Origin: Hemibagrus wyckioides
Taxonomy: Eukaryota; Chordata; Actinopteri; Siluriformes; Bagridae
DNA: 64,000 nucleotides
NCBI RefSeq assembly: GCF_019097595.1
Contig: NC_080719.1
Span: 10,239,501 to 10,303,500, forward strand
Direction: 5' to 3'
The notes below the pieces were generated by a model. The model saw only the letters and a program-made list of their open reading frames with translations, searched no databases and was not told where the DNA came from. Shown piece by piece: positions 40,561 to 54,599 of this stretch. The stretch's first letter is position 1; the number at the start of each line of letters is the position of its first letter. The translations under genes and the position numbers were made by a program.

Positions 40561-41269
40561 CCCACTCCCTCCCCATTCCTAATAGATTAACTGCAATTTA
40601 TGACATGCTGGCTATGTTCACCAATAGACCTGTTAGCTAGCATCACTGTTCGGGTAGCAATTTGGTGCTAGCCATTAAATACTTCACAGATCCTCAAAGC
40701 TAGGCAAATAGCATCCATGACCTGAAGATCAAATTGGGGAAAAATACATTGAAAAAAGAGGTTCAATTGAAGTCAAATGGATTCAGAAGAAAAGGAAAGT
40801 GTGAATAAAAGCAAGGCTTGTTTACAAACAAGTGCAGATTGATGGAATCGTGCTCTATAATGCGCAGTGAGATGGGTAATGATGACCCGTCTCGCTCGCT
40901 CGACATGGATAGACTCGGAAAACAGGTTGGAGATGAACTAAACACCTTGCTGACAGAGGCATATCTCTGGAGACAAGCAAAGAGTGATTCAAGGAAGAAA
41001 TAGAAGATCCTGACCTGACTATAACTGCTTTCTCCACTGGGATATTGATGCTTGTATATATACTAACATATAACTGAAGCCACTTAAACAGTGCAAGATT
41101 TCCAAACCATATAAGAAATAATGCGCTAATATGTTTACCATATGCACATTATCCTCTTTCTTTGGAACACCTGTACACTTATGCAGATAAGTGACCTATT
41201 AGTTCCTCAGGAGCACTTGGTTGTTCAATTCCTCGTGACTATAAACTGTTGTAGAAAGGATATTATTTA

Positions 41270-41460
41270 CATTTACATTATTTACTGTCCAGTGTCACCC
41301 TGGATCCTCTTAAGGTTTCTTCCCGATATCATCTCAGGGAGTTTTTCTTGCCACTGTCGACTTGGGCTTGCTCATTAGAGATAAACGTTAGGGTTAAAGC
41401 TGATTTGAGACAATATCCATTGTTAAAAGAGCTATACAAATAAATAAATTTTATTGAAAT
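41270..41460 (+). mobile_element. Interspersed repeat 3' end
   Basis: Contains tggatcctcttaaggtttct, atctcagggagtttttcttg, ggcttgctcattagagataa and gagacaatatccattgtt, ending in an ATAAA-rich tail. Partial copies occur at 27195 (reverse) and 49615. I recall similar sequence as common in catfish genomes. Confidence 0.65.
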
Positions 41461-42007
41461 AACTGCATGACTCTGCATGTTCCAGAGGTTCCTAATAAAG
41501 TGATCAATGCATATATTTACACATATATCTCACATTGTGCATTTTTTGTCCAAGTTCTCACATTAGGGCTATCGAAACTAATGGAATATGAAGCGTAATT
41601 TATTTTAATTTATTTTTTTATGCTTTAGTTTTAGTTTAAATATGAAAAAAATGGCATGAAATATTTTATATAGCCTTTATGTAAGTAAATTATCGAACAA
41701 TGCTGTTTTTCTGAGGCTGAATTTTTAATGATATTCTCTTGTGCATATAGAGCACTACATGGGATTTACAACACAGTCATGTTACACTGTGTGAGGCATT
41801 ATAGTGAATAGGAAACCATTTGAGATTTGGCTAAACTGTGTTGCTAACTTTAAAAATATTACTTCAGTATTAAAGATGGCAGATTCCTTTCCCAAGATCA
41901 TGGATTGCCTCAGAAAATCCTGTGCTACTCACTGAAATTACAGAAGGAAGGGGCCTTCCAGAATATGTGGACATTTACAAGAACATGTTAATTGTAGGGG
42001 GACATGG

Positions 42008-42232
42008 TGGTTTAGTGATTAGCACATTTGCCTTGCACCTCTAGGGCTTGGGGGTTCAATTCCCACCTGCGCCCTACTGGATTTGCTTTAGGGATTTCCT
42101 CCAGGTACCCACAGACATGTGTTGTAGGCTGATTGGTGTGTCTGTGTGTGTCCTGTCTTCTGCCCGGAGTCCCCCAGGACAGGCTCCAGGCTCCCCAAGG
42201 CCCTGTGTAGAATAAGAAGTAAAAAAAAATGA
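42008..42232 (+). mobile_element. tRNA-derived SINE
   Basis: A-box-like tggtttagtgattagcac and B-box-like ggggttcaattccc, body gatttcctccaggtaccc, gcccggagtcccccagg and an A-rich end. No convincing target-site duplication. Confidence 0.8.
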
Positions 42233-42239
42233 ATTACTG

Positions 42240-43336
42240 AATGTCAGGGGTGAAGGTTGCAGTACAATGTGTACATGTTAACACTAACTATATCACTTAC
42301 CTAACAGAGAATGTGCACACTTAATCCTCAGTTTTCTTTTGTTTTATCTGGCTCAGCATTTTAAGTAGCACCATAGTCCTGGAGGAAAACTGTTTCATTT
42401 CACTATGTACTACATCAGCTATATATGGTCTGAAATGACAATAAAAGATTCTTCACCTGACTCGAGGATGTTTTGTAACATGTTATTATGTATTAGTGTA
42501 TCATGTCAGCATTGGCATATTTATTATTTACACTTTACATTAACAATACATGAATAATCATGCACTAATACCTGGATGAACACCTCCTTAAATGTGAACT
42601 AATAATAAGTTAAAGCTATGACCTAAATGAAACCTAATGAAAATCTATTTTTAACTACAACATGAGTCATGTGAATTCATGCTTAAATAACAGCAGCTAT
42701 AAGTACATGTTAGTTTGTGCTTGTTAGTTAATGTATAAATTAACGCTATATCAATCATTCACTATAAGAAAGAATAGGAATTGAACGTGCATCATTTTAA
42801 ATCGTTTATATAATTTGCCATATGCAGCTGTGTACACAAACATCATTGTATGGTGTTGGATTACTCTCATAATGTTTAATGATCTTTTTAAGTTAAACAT
42901 AAAACACACTTTCCTTCATAATGAATTTTTACATAAAAACAGAATATATTTGTATGTCAGTAAAAAGGGACAACTGTTGAAGTATAAAAGCAAAGAGTTG
43001 TCATGCCAAATATTAACTTTTAGTTTTTCTGCTGTTTATACTAGATTTTTTTATGTAGCAGAATATTTCCTATCTATACTCTTTACTCTTCATATACTCT
43101 ATATGTTTCACACACAATATATTAACTGTGTGCTGAATTGTCAAAAAAAACATTAAACAAATGCTTGTGTGTGTGTGTGTGTGTGTATGTGCATAGCTCT
43201 GTGTGATGAAATGGAGTGAAACGGGCCCTTATAAATAATGAGAAGCAGTAAAAATAAAGAAAGTCAGTCTTAATGAACAGTTTTCCTGGACTGTTGATTA
43301 TAAATCACCAAATTCCAACCCAGCTATTTAACTGCT
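42240..43336. other. Gene-free stretch
   Basis: Very AT-rich unique sequence with (TG)n at 43165-43187; the 113-codon frame at 42815-43156 is a low-complexity artefact of AT-rich DNA. Confidence 0.5.
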
Positions 43337-43437
43337 ATAATATATGGTGCAGCAAAATATCCATACACACCAGAAGATAATATGGAGGATATTCAAAAAC
43401 CTGGACATTGATGTATTTGAAAAGGCAGATTTTTATT
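43337..43437 (+). repeat. Dispersed duplicated block, copy A
   Basis: Shares in order ataatatatggt, gcagcaaaatat, gatattcaaaaacct, gacattg and gtatttgaaaagg with copy B at 45780-45903. Unrecognised family. Confidence 0.6.
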
Positions 43438-45050
43438 TTTATTTTTTACATCGGAGGGCATTATTTTCACGCCTAGACTGGTCATTAAGTTGATATCATG
43501 TCATCATCATCATCTCGCTTTATAGATGCCATCAGTGTTTTCATTCTCTAGACAGCTGCCTTACTATTTATGTCCTTCAGAAGGTATCTGTATAATCAGG
43601 CAGCATTTTAACCTGAAAGAAACCTCAGCATGTGGGACTTCAGAGTCATTATAATGTTTAACACTCCATGCTCACTACTTTATCAGCTTACTAGAGGATG
43701 GATTCTGAATAGACTGATGTAAAGGAAGGATTTATCTGGTGCTGAATCTGAACTAAACTATTGTTCACCGAGTAACACGGCTAGCTAGTTAATTAAGGCT
43801 AAGTTAATCAGATAAGCTGTGTGGATGCATAATGTTAGAAAATCCAGGGAATTACTTTTTTGGATGTCTGCAGCTGAACTCTTGTAAACAGCCAAATGAT
43901 GAAAAATTGGATTTTGAGTTTTTCTGCCAGTAATATAAAATCTATTTTACCAAAAATGACCTGGAAATGTTTTTATTTAGGCTGCCTCTGTTGGCTGTCC
44001 GCCTGCAAAGATCACATCAGATAAGGAGCCAATTTAACAAATGCAGCGGTTAATGCAGTCATTCAGCCTAAAAGATGCTTGCTAGCCAAGAGCGCTTTTC
44101 TCAGAATTAGAGAAAATAATGATTTCTGGCTAATTTTTGGATAATTACATGCCATAACAAAATGGACAACAGTCAAATCAATCCTGTTCATAATCAGAAA
44201 ATGCAGGCAAAGTTCCTGCACCATCACATCATCATCATCATTAATACTGAGAGTTGAGGAGACAATAATGAGGCTCCTGTTTAAATGCACCGAGTGAATT
44301 TTACCTCAGGTGTTGAGAGACCTCATTTCCCATTGTAAATATATTTCAAATTTTTTAAATTCTTGAAAAATTGGCTGCCATGTTGATTAAGTAGATTGGG
44401 TTATAAATGTATGGGTATGTGGGAACTCGTTAAGTGATGCTGGAGCTGAATCTTCAAATGCAATTTTCTGCAATATTTCTTTGAGGAGTTTAAAATGCTA
44501 GAATTTTCCTGTGACTGAAATACATGACCAAGGGAAACATATACCCAAGAAGATGTTAAAATTTAACGATGTGCATTTCCTACACCACCACACTCATATC
44601 AACACAAAGTCTCCCCATGCTTATTAATATTTAATGGAACTTTTAGGGTCTGATGAGCAAAACTAGGATTGGCTACCCAGAGCAAGATACAGTATATACA
44701 GCATAATGCTCAAAATCAGCCACAATGAGATATGACATAGGCCAGGTGTTATAGGCTATATGACTAGACTATTAATAAACATTTATGCCAGATATTTAAA
44801 AAAAAAAAAGAAAGAACATTTGGATATGTCTTGATCCTGAACTGATGCTTTTGTATTTTAAAATAAAAACCATGTCTTTGTCCAAAAAATGGATGTATCT
44901 AGCGAATTAATGCAAACAGGAAACGTCCGCTCACATCCACGGTACCTGCTTCTAATCCAGCTCAGCACTCTTTCCTTCTATCTTTTTTTTAAAACCTCAT
45001 CTGTTTTTAATTCTACGACTGCAGGAGAGACATGCCGTGCCTAAATGCCC
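43438..45050. other. Gene-free stretch, nothing recognised
   Basis: Repeat-poor unique DNA, with a short (ATC)n run near 43502-43513. Parts of 43850-44350 could be conserved non-coding sequence, but nothing specific can be shown. Confidence 0.4.
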
Positions 45051-45059
45051 TTTTGCCAA

Positions 45060-45640
45060 TAAATACTTTTTCCTATTCGCTTTACTTCCTTGGGCAAATA
45101 TCAAGGACTTTATGTTTAGAAAGAGAAGGAGGAGAGGAATGGAGAAGGTGAGGCGGGATGGAGGGATGAGAGCTCAGTAAAGAGAGGAGATGACTCAGGT
45201 CATGCAAACTCACTTCCTTCTCTCCCTGTGGCTGAGGAGGTGATGTTAGACCACTGGTCTGGTTTCGATTAGGACCGCGTGTCATCGGCTGCGGGAACTC
45301 CAGAAAGTATTAGATTCCGCAGAAACAAATTAAAGGCCCGCCTTTACTTTGCTCTCACTTACTTACTCTCGCTTTCTCCCAGAGAGAATTGTGCTTTCCA
45401 CTGAGAGACATTACAGGAGGAAAGGGCCTGCCAGGAAAAACACAACTGCGGGCCATTTCAGAGCATCGGAAAATGAGGAGGCTGCCAGTGAACAAAGAGT
45501 GGTAGTCAGTTTGCGGACGTGATGGCCGACATTCCCAGTTAAAAAAGCGGCATGAAATATTTAGCTCACCCTGCATGCAGGCAGGAAACCGTGCTACAGG
45601 GAGCCTGCAGAGCCGAGGTGGACCTATGTGTGAAGTAAAG
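45060..45640. promoter_or_regulatory. Candidate conserved regulatory block
   Basis: GC-richer unique DNA with an AP-1-like gatgactcaggtcatgc and CpG-bearing gaccgcgtgtcatcggctgc. The 109-codon minus frame 45355-45684 lacks recognisable domains. Function is inferred from composition. Confidence 0.25.
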
Positions 45641-45755
45641 TATATTTTCAGAATGAAGACAGAGAATGTCTTGTAACGCATCATATATATAACTGTGAAA
45701 AGTATATATGAAGTGTGAATTTCAGGTGTGTGAATGAGGCCCTGAATAATATCCA

Positions 45756-45777
45756 GTAATAATAATAATAATAATAC
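45756..45777. repeat. (AAT)n microsatellite
   Basis: Seven AAT units just before copy B of the dispersed block. A second trinucleotide cluster (ACT and AAT units) lies at 46010-46050. Confidence 0.9.
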
Positions 45778-45779
45778 CT

Positions 45780-45903
45780 ATAATATATGGTATAATTATA
45801 TTTATAGTGCAACGAAATATGCACACAAGCCTGCGGAAGGTAACAGGGAAGATATTCAAAAACCTGTTGACATTGTTGTGTTTGAAAAGGGAGATTATTG
45901 TAG
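45780..45903 (+). repeat. Dispersed duplicated block, copy B
   Basis: Partner of 43337-43437; contains ataatatatggt, gtgcaacgaaatat, gatattcaaaaacctgt, gacattgttg and gtttgaaaaggg. Confidence 0.6.
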
Positions 45904-46532
45904 TTTTCACATCTACACAGGTCAGTAATCTGGATGGATGAATTCTGAAAGAACTGCTACAGTGGAACTATTTATAATCAAATTTATAACCCAACTATAA
46001 TAATAATAGTGATACTACTACTACTACTAATTATACTACTAATAATAATAATTCCATTCTTTAACCAAATACTACAGTATATGCAGTAGGTTACAGTGGA
46101 TTCACAAACACTTTACCCGTCTGTTTATTAGCTAATTTGACAGTTTGACAAGATTGTCAGCAATCTGACCAGATATTCTTTGCTTTGAGAACCATTTGCA
46201 ACATCCCAGTGACACAGATATGTTAACAGCATCTTAACAGTTCTCATATTGGTCAGACAAAGCATAGTTGCTGAGATTTCTAGCCAATGGCACCATATCC
46301 ACTAAGATACTCCTGTAAGGCTGAGCTGAGAATGGTCCATCATGCATATACAATAACAGCTGGTCAGTGTTGGTCCTACATGGTTCGTTTCCACTGTTCC
46401 ACTGAATACCTGCCTAATTTCTGTTTTTAAAATGTGATGGCAACAGCCAAATTGTGACAACAGTATTTCATACAGACCCATACACCATGAAGTGTAATTA
46501 TTTTGTAAATTAGTCTGCATAAATGGCTCAGT

Positions 46533-46860
46533 GGGATGCACAGTAGCTCAGTGGGTAGTGTTGCTGCCTCACAGCTCTGGTCCCAGGTTAGATCCTGAGA
46601 CTAGGTTACTGTTTGTGTGAAGCTTTGCATGTTTTCCACATGTATGATTAACACATTTGGATTAAGTATTTTTTTTCCCACAGTCCAAAAACATTCAGGG
46701 AGGTGGATTGTGTACTTTAAATTGCCTCTTGGTTTGTGTCCATGAAGCCTGGAGATGGACTTCCATCCCATACTAGGTGAATTCTCCTACCTCATTCCCA
46801 GTGTTCATTGGTTCTGGATTGGTTCCACCATAACCCTGAACAAGATTACTGCAATGAAAT
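46533..46860 (+). mobile_element. Degenerate tRNA-derived SINE
   Basis: Head cagtagctcagtgggtagtg, then gctgcctcacagctctggtc, B-box-like ggttagatcctgag, body acagtccaaaaacattcagg and tail ttccaccataaccctgaaca. Same type as 19325 and 13565. Confidence 0.78.
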
Positions 46861-47389
46861 TCAGGCAATGTAGTTCCTCCCCTGTCTAAAGCACACTAGA
46901 GCTTATGAAAGGCGGACGAAATGCTTGTGTTAGGATGAAGGCTTATTGCGATTCAACTGAGAAACTTTGTCATTATCTGCCTTAATTGGCTGCTGTCAGC
47001 TGAAAGGTTTACGAGGCAGTTTAAATATCTGCTTAGTCCATTCAACATCTGTGTCTCTCAAAACAAGGGGAAGTCTTCGTAAAGGCTCTAGCACAAATCT
47101 CTAGCATCTGGTGCTATCAACACAATCGTTTCATGGTAATCGTTTATGGCAGTATTTATAGTAATTCTTTCTAAGTATTCATTACAATGGAATCATTTTT
47201 AAACAAATGACTCAATGATCCCAAAAAATGAATTATGTCATCTTTCTGGAATTGAAAGGTGCTCAATTATAGGAAAACTAACAACAGGCAGAAATGTGTT
47301 GCAAGTATTCTATATAGCTTTGCTCAGGCAAATAAACTAGCACTGCCAGGACTATGTTGTTATCTGGAGAACTCTCAGCCATTCCTCAG

Positions 47390-47700
47390 TGCAATCAATA
47401 AGGCACGGTAGGAAATGGACTACACGCAGCGCAATTTGTACTTCTCTCCAGCGGCCACTGCAGTATCCATGCAAAACATTTTTAAAAAGCTATTGCCCCT
47501 GAAATGGATGTCCATTTTGAGAAAAATAGAACAAAGTGACGCATTTGGCAGAACCTCCTAATGATACGAGTGAGCTACAGCTGCAATAAGGCTTCTAAGT
47601 GAAATAATCCAACTGTTGTATGGCTCTGAATTTCACATACCGTAATGAATGGTCATATTTTCAAACCATCCAACGAGCTGTTTGGATTAAAACATGGAAA
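47390..47700. promoter_or_regulatory. Candidate conserved non-coding block
   Basis: Unique, repeat-free DNA with the palindrome aaatggatgtccattt and the SOX-like gaacaaagtg. No coding signature. Function is inferred only. Confidence 0.22.
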
Positions 47701-47704
47701 TCAT

Positions 47705-49600
47705 GGTATCTGCTTACAACCTCACATTTTCAGAGAAGAGAATATTAAATGATATATAACACTGCAGTGGCAGGGCAGTGGTTCAATTTCTGGGTTAAGG
47801 AAACAGTTACGGTATTTTGGAGTGGACTTCAAAAATCTTATGTAAGACCTCAAAGTCTTAGATAAGTCTTATACCAGTGCCATTAAACAAGACACTTTTT
47901 TTTATTTAAAGATATCACAAATCAGTCTTTGCCAGTGGATTGCTAGAAAAATGATTATGATGATGCTGATTATTATTGCTATTGTAATCGATGCTATTAT
48001 TATTATTATTTATTTCATATTTGAATTAATTTATGAAAGTGAGGCTTCATTCAATTCAATATGCATGCTAATTAAAATTTAAGCTAGTCTTCAGAGAAAA
48101 ATGTTTACATGACATTTACATGACAGTCAGACTATATAGTTTAATTCAGAAAATACTTGTTCTGTTGTGGAAAAAAAAAACATCCATCAATTACACATTA
48201 TAAAATCTATTATTAATCAAACCATTATCAGCCCTGAGAAATTTCTCTGTAACAAGTTTTTATATACAGATAGGAATTAATTAGTAAAATTCCATGAATA
48301 TAGGTAATCTAGAAACTGAGATTTGAACTGATTTTAGGAAATAATTAAAAGAAAGAAAGAAAGAAATATGATTTTGGGAGCACTTTATTTTAGGGGTTCA
48401 TGTCTTTCAGTAAAATCCAAATTTTGACACTTGCACATGGCTTATTCATATCTAAATAAGAAGTTTGTTATCCGAAACGAAGCAACAGCTTTAATCATTA
48501 CGTGTTGAAATAAACAATAAATACATTAAGTTACTGTTATGCAAATCATTAAGGATGAATTAGTTGGAGAATGAATAGTATGTTGGAGTCGTTCAGTGAG
48601 TTTGGACAAGAATCGTTTCTCCAGATTTTAAAACACTAGAAATTGACTAAAGTGGGTAGATATGTGCAAGAGAAAAGAAACATTTCAGAAAGTCTGTATT
48701 TTCCAGAACTATATATAGTTATGTCAAGGGTTTTTCCAGGCTGCCACATACATCATGAGAGGTGAGCAATATTGTCCACAATTCTCAATGGATCAGGTAG
48801 GGTCAGAATCTTACTCCACACTGAAGAAGTGTGACCTACTTATTTAAAAATGTCACGATGCTGAATGTTAAATCTTATGCATTCATTCTTACATAAACTG
48901 CAGACACAAGTTATATTGTTATATTTTATTGGAGATAAATATACTAGTTAGCACTCTCTCTGCATGAAAATGCTTGCCTTTCCTTTTTCTTGCTCCTGTC
49001 ATCAATTACTGAAAAAAAACAACATAAAGCTACCATTACTGCAACTGGCAAACTGACTTGGCTAGCAACATAACAAGTAGTTTGCATTTTACAAACCAAC
49101 AATTATCCTTCATAAACACTCTCTTTTATATTATACATTCTTGCAGTTAAAGTTAAACATTTGTGTCACAGCAATGGCTGAACTTAATCTATAACAGTGT
49201 CCAGTCTTATCCAGAAAGGCCCAGTGTGATTCCAACCAGCAGAAGCCACACTCCATAGTATTTTTATTAGTAACCTAATTAGTATTAGTAATTAGTAATA
49301 TGTTGTATACCTTAGCAAGTGAACATACTATGTATGTTCATGTAGTGAACATACTGGGCTACTATGGATGGGCCAAATGTACATTGTCCTCCTCAAGGTC
49401 AGTTGACCACTGCTGATTGGCTATAATTCAAATTCAAAAAAAAGTTTTTCTGCATAGTAGCCTATAATCTGTCACCATATTAGGAGGAAGTCATCCTATC
49501 TATGATGGATTTGATAAAATAGATCTGTGTGAGAGGGGAAAAAAAGAACCCCAAACTTCACAGTCTACTGACATACAGCCATGGGTTGATAAATAGTAAC
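47705..49600. other. Gene-free stretch, nothing recognised
   Basis: AT-rich unique DNA with short (ATT)n near 47993-48015. Confidence 0.5.
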
Positions 49601-49614
49601 TTTTTTCTGTTTTT

Positions 49615-49670
49615 ATACTTCTGTAAAGCTGCTTTGAGACAATTTTCATTGTTAACAGCACTATGTATAG
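49615..49670 (+). mobile_element. Fragment of the 41270 repeat family
   Basis: Contains gtaaagctgctttgagacaa then ttttcattgttaacagc, matching the end of the repeat at 41270. A shorter scrap lies near 54005-54030. Confidence 0.55.
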
Positions 49671-50059
49671 TATAGTGCATATAGTACAAATATGTATAGT
49701 ACATTCTATACAACAGTAATATAAAACATCTAGCATGGATACTATTTATATAATAGCAACTGAACATTTATAAAAAAGGAGTTTTGTTTGTATGTTTGTT
49801 TTTCTTAACCCATTTTGAACCTGACACTTGATACAGGTTTACAGACCTCATCAATACAATATGAATATTCCCTTATTCTTTTTTCCACTGAGTATGCTCA
49901 ACATCTGAGTAAAAAAGTAATAAGTAATGCGAAAATGTATGAGACGAAAACAGAGCAGAAAGTAATATATATTTATCAGCAACCTGAATTGACTTGTGTC
50001 AGTCCTGCGGGAGAGCCAGAGAAAGAGAAAGAGAAGAATTTAATAAAGAAGGGTCCTAA

Positions 50060-50245
50060 TTACAGCTGCTGCATGGCACCAAGGGAAGATGCCTCAGATC
50101 CAGTCGGCTCGTATCTGCCAACAGTATCTCTACCAATTAGAGCACCAATTAGCGTGCAGGTGTCAGCAGAAATGCCTAGAAGTGTGTCAGAGGGACCACA
50201 AGGCCCAGTTAACTCTCTATGACACCAGCTCACACCTGACAAGAA
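50060..50245. promoter_or_regulatory. Candidate conserved non-coding block
   Basis: GC-balanced unique DNA with two nearby homeodomain-like sites, taccaattagagc and caccaattagcg. Open on both strands for more than 60 codons but without domains; a regulatory role is only inferred. Confidence 0.2.
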
Positions 50246-51302
50246 TGCTGAAAGTTTGTTAGAAAAATAGGAAAGATGCAGACCTAATAATGCTTTTCCA
50301 ACTGGATATATTTGTGCTCAACACCGTGCTTCCTTCTCTGATGTAAGCCGAGTCAAACATGAATGCTGAATCACTTACAGGACAGGAGGTGTTGCTAATT
50401 CATCAGTTGTGTCACTTAGCTGCCAAGTGTGTTTACGCCTTGTTAAACTAAAAAAAAAGTCGTTGACTTCCAGACACACATAGTTCAGTAGAACTGGTGT
50501 AACTGCACCGAGAGTAATTTATAGAAAGAACATTTAACAGGGGTTAATCAAGTCTGATTGCATTTACAGGATGTCTGCATAAAATATGACACACAACAAG
50601 AAATAAAAATAGAGCCTTTCAAACGATTTTTAGATTTAGACACAGCAGTTAGGTTTGAAAACAGCATTGTAGTGCAGTCTGAAACCTAATAAAGCACAAT
50701 TTGGAGCCGAAAAGCACTTTCTGTAGTAAATCTTCTGCAGCACAATGAAATATTCCTTAAGGTTTGGAACCGCAGTGCAATCTGTTAAGGGAATAAACGA
50801 ACTTAATAATTGCTTCAGGTCCAGTCCAGTCCACATAATCACAGCCATGTGTTTTAAAATGTATAGAGTATACGGTTCAAGTGTCTGAGTCTGTTTGTAA
50901 GAACTGGTTTTATTTGATCTAATAGTATAAAACTAATCTAACTTTTTAAATGGATAATTCTCAAACAAATGACTTCACAGTGTGGGTTTTTTTTTATTGA
51001 AAGCATGTAGCATTTAAAGTGTACTTTAAGAGAGGCATTCTGAGTGTGTTTACTTTTAAAACTAGCATTACTAAGTATAACTGAGTGGTGTTCAATTATA
51101 TTTAGTAGTGCTCAGAATGAATTTTAATCTTGGATCTCTTTGGAAGAGATTTCACTTCAAGTATGTTTTAAGAGTAGCTGTAACTGTCTGTAATGACAGT
51201 ATTTTTAGTATTTTCCAAACATTTTTAAAACTTCACTTATGAGTATAGTTTTTTCCCTAATTTAACCAACATTAAACATTCCCTGAGAATACACTTAGTA
51301 AC

Positions 51303-51414
<112 letters not shown>

Positions 51415-51490
51415 CTTTATTCATCCCAAAGGGAAATTCACGGCTTCCAGCAGTATCCACAAACACAGGTAATAGATAAAATAGGAAGGA
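51415..51490 (-). mobile_element. Non-LTR element 3' end next to the GATA tract
   Basis: actttattcatcccaaaggg then aaattcacgg is the reversed 3' end of a common fish non-LTR element, whose tail is usually (TCTA)n; here that tail is the GATA array. Confidence 0.65.
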
Positions 51491-51494
51491 ATAT

Positions 51495-54400
51495 AACAAA
51501 AATACTAAAAAACCCAAATTAGGGTACAAAAATAAAACAAAAAATATATCAAATAACAAAATATTACACAATTTAACAAAATATAGCAGAAAAATACTAC
51601 AGTAAATACAGAGATTTGTATGTAGTGGTAGATTAAAATTATTCCCAAGCTATTTCTCTACCCATTCAAATAACCACCTGATCCTGCTAATCATTATACA
51701 CTCTGACCTGTTGTGCATTTTTCACCAATGATCCCTGCACACTGAGTCCATAGACTGCACTTAAAAGTGGCTTCATTTTAGCCTCTGGCTAAAAGAGATT
51801 CTTGCAGCCTTAACTAGAATCCCTGAATGAGCTGTGTCAGTGGTGTGTGGGAGTGCGCTCAGTTAAAGCCTTAGGCTTGGCACAAGTTAAAGCACTGGAT
51901 TTAAATTCAAATGTTACTGAAGGGCTTACAAAAGCCTGTCTCAGTATATAGTCAACACTAAGCTGAGTTTGAAAAGGTTCTATACAGGGACCAGGATGGC
52001 TGTTCTGAAAAGGCATAATCATTCTTAAATCATTCTTTAATACCTGACAGATTTGCAGAGCTTTTGTCTCTAAACTGTGTAAGCAACTCGGTCACGTGGG
52101 TAAGGAATAAATCACTATGTAGGAAAATAATCTTTTGACACTGGAAACTGCTTCTATACATTTAACACAAATGTCTTTTAACAGAAATCTTGAACTTATC
52201 AGTTGTTTCTTTATTAACCAACACCATATTTTCCCTCAGTTTTTTATTGGCCTTAGATCATAGTAGAGAGCCACAATCCCCAGTGAATTAGTTTTCCTAT
52301 GTTAATATGTATTAGAAAAAGCGCATCAATACTATTCATTGGAATTACAGTGTCTACAGTATAACCTGTTTTTCCATCATATTTAATTCAAAGCTTAAAT
52401 AAATGAACATTTTCAAGACTTCCATTCATTAGGACCAGCTGCTGTCTAGTCAATGAAGCTGTGGAAGTTCACAATATGATACAGGTCAAACAAAGTATTC
52501 TGTTTTTAGTAAATCATGGTATTTGTTTACATCTTTAACATTTTCAGTATTTGACATTAAACGCTGTATATGTTACTGGGCTCCGTGCGGCCTAAGGGTA
52601 GATGCGGTTGTTTGTCCCTGAAAGGATGACATACAATTAAGAGAAGCAAGTATGAGAATATGGTGGACGGGGATGTGCTCGCCGGTCGCCAACCAGCTCA
52701 ACAAAACAGTGTGCATGTGGGTAATGGTGCAATGTAGGGTCAGCTCAGCAGTATGGGATCTGCAGAGCATTTGTCTTAGCACAAAAAGTAAAACCTCTCA
52801 AAATGGCCATTTCTCTGGTCGAACTTAAAGGTATCAAATTATAAAGGGACACTCTTAACTTAAAGGACCCTAATATTTATGAAACCAAATCACACTGTTT
52901 TCTCCTTAATTCTGAGCTCCTTTTCTTTTTCATTAACAGTTTTTATTTACACCAGAGCTTCTTTTCTTTCTCTTCATTGTACTTTATTTACTCCTGAGGT
53001 CCCTTTCTCTCCATCCTCCAATGTTTCTTCTCTAATTCAAAGTTCTTTTTTCTTTTGAGTCCTGAAATAACTCACAAATCAGAGTAGTGTCTTGCTGCTT
53101 TATTACCTAGTACAACTTTATTACCTAGTACAGCAAATTCGGCTGATTACCTGTACGATGGCGTTGGGTGAGAACCGGTGCTGGGTCTGTGATAAGAGCT
53201 TGTGTAGGTGACCGTGGATTTGCCTGGGAGTGTAGACAATATTTTCAGTTAAAGCCTTTCTTGACCAAGAACTACAAGCATAAATGTTTTGGTTAGCTAA
53301 CTAGCCAAACAGGATTTTATTTATTTATTTATTTATTCAAACACCACTTCCACTGCAAAAAAAAAACAAGACATGGCAGTTGTTTGGGTAGATTTTATGC
53401 ATAATACGTGTCATATCTTGATCTCTACTGGGTATTAAGGGAATCAAGCCTATCAAAATGTCCTAGTCTATTTTTCAATTCAGATTTTTAAGTTCAGTTA
53501 AAGTCAATGACATTTATAAGACAAACGGACTACAGACAATTGCTTATTTTAACACAAAAAAGTTCCCTATAAGTTTTGGGGGCTATGTTTGATTAAAACA
53601 GGCTTTTCCCTTCAGGCTGATGTGATTGTCATTGATTGTGATGTAAAAGTTTGCAATGACAATGCTAAAGTGAATTATGTTTTGCTTCACAAGCTCTCTC
53701 ACACACAGTTACAATTTGTTGTTCATTTGTGACCCTAGCATTTTGCATTTATTTCCAATATAAATGTTATCTCCAAATTTACAGTTTACTCTTCAAAAAA
53801 TGACTTAAAGAAAATGAATGGCATGGTTGTGGAGAAATCAGCACTTCACTACATTACCCATCATTCTTCACATAAGCTCACGGAGCACTCACACCTGTTC
53901 TGCATTTACCCAATCAGAACAAATCAAATCTTTTATTGTGTATCAAATTAGGAATTCTAAAAACAAAGATCAAATGAAATGTTCAATCTGGATAGAATAA
54001 TGTTTTTGTAAAGCTGCTTAAGGTTCTATAAATTTCAGTATAGCGTGAGGGGTTGCAGTTAGTAATTGGTGTCTGAAGTGGGAAGGTGGAGTTTGGGGGA
54101 TGATCTAGAGGAGTAATTACTAACATGACACAAATGAGCCCTTCTTACAGATCTTAAAGTGATCTCTTTTTCTTCTCTCTCAATTTCTCTGTCTAATCTG
54201 TGTGTGGATATGGCAGAATACTGGCTAGAAGAAGTGACAGCTTTATTTGATTTCTGTTCAGTTTACTGCCTGTGTACTGTGCCAATGAGCATAAAATCCC
54301 TCACATGTGAGTGGCATCTGGGTGACACTGTTATTTTGGTGCACTGGTTACATCAGTCTCTCCTCAGCAACCTGTAACAGCAACAGCAAGAGATATTCAC

Positions 54401-54595
54401 CAGATCTTTGGACAAGCAGGCCATGGATTGAGCCATCCGAAAGAGCAAATTTGTCAAATAGGAAGAAATTTTATAAATGGTGAAAAGGAATCCTGTGGTC
54501 ACAACTAGTCTTGCTATTTTCTTCTTGAATGTGATGGACGTCATAAATAGGCAAAATAGGCATAGGTAAGTTTTTAAATAATTAGTAGGGTTTAT
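51495..54595. other. Gene-free stretch
   Basis: Mostly unique AT-rich sequence, with (ATTT)n at 53314-53337. No supported gene. Confidence 0.5.
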
Positions 54596-54599
54596 AGTA

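Noticed and set aside
49815..50222. 135-codon plus-strand frame
   Set aside because: No recognisable family; the composition changes midway from AT-rich filler to a unique block, and no splice signals support it.
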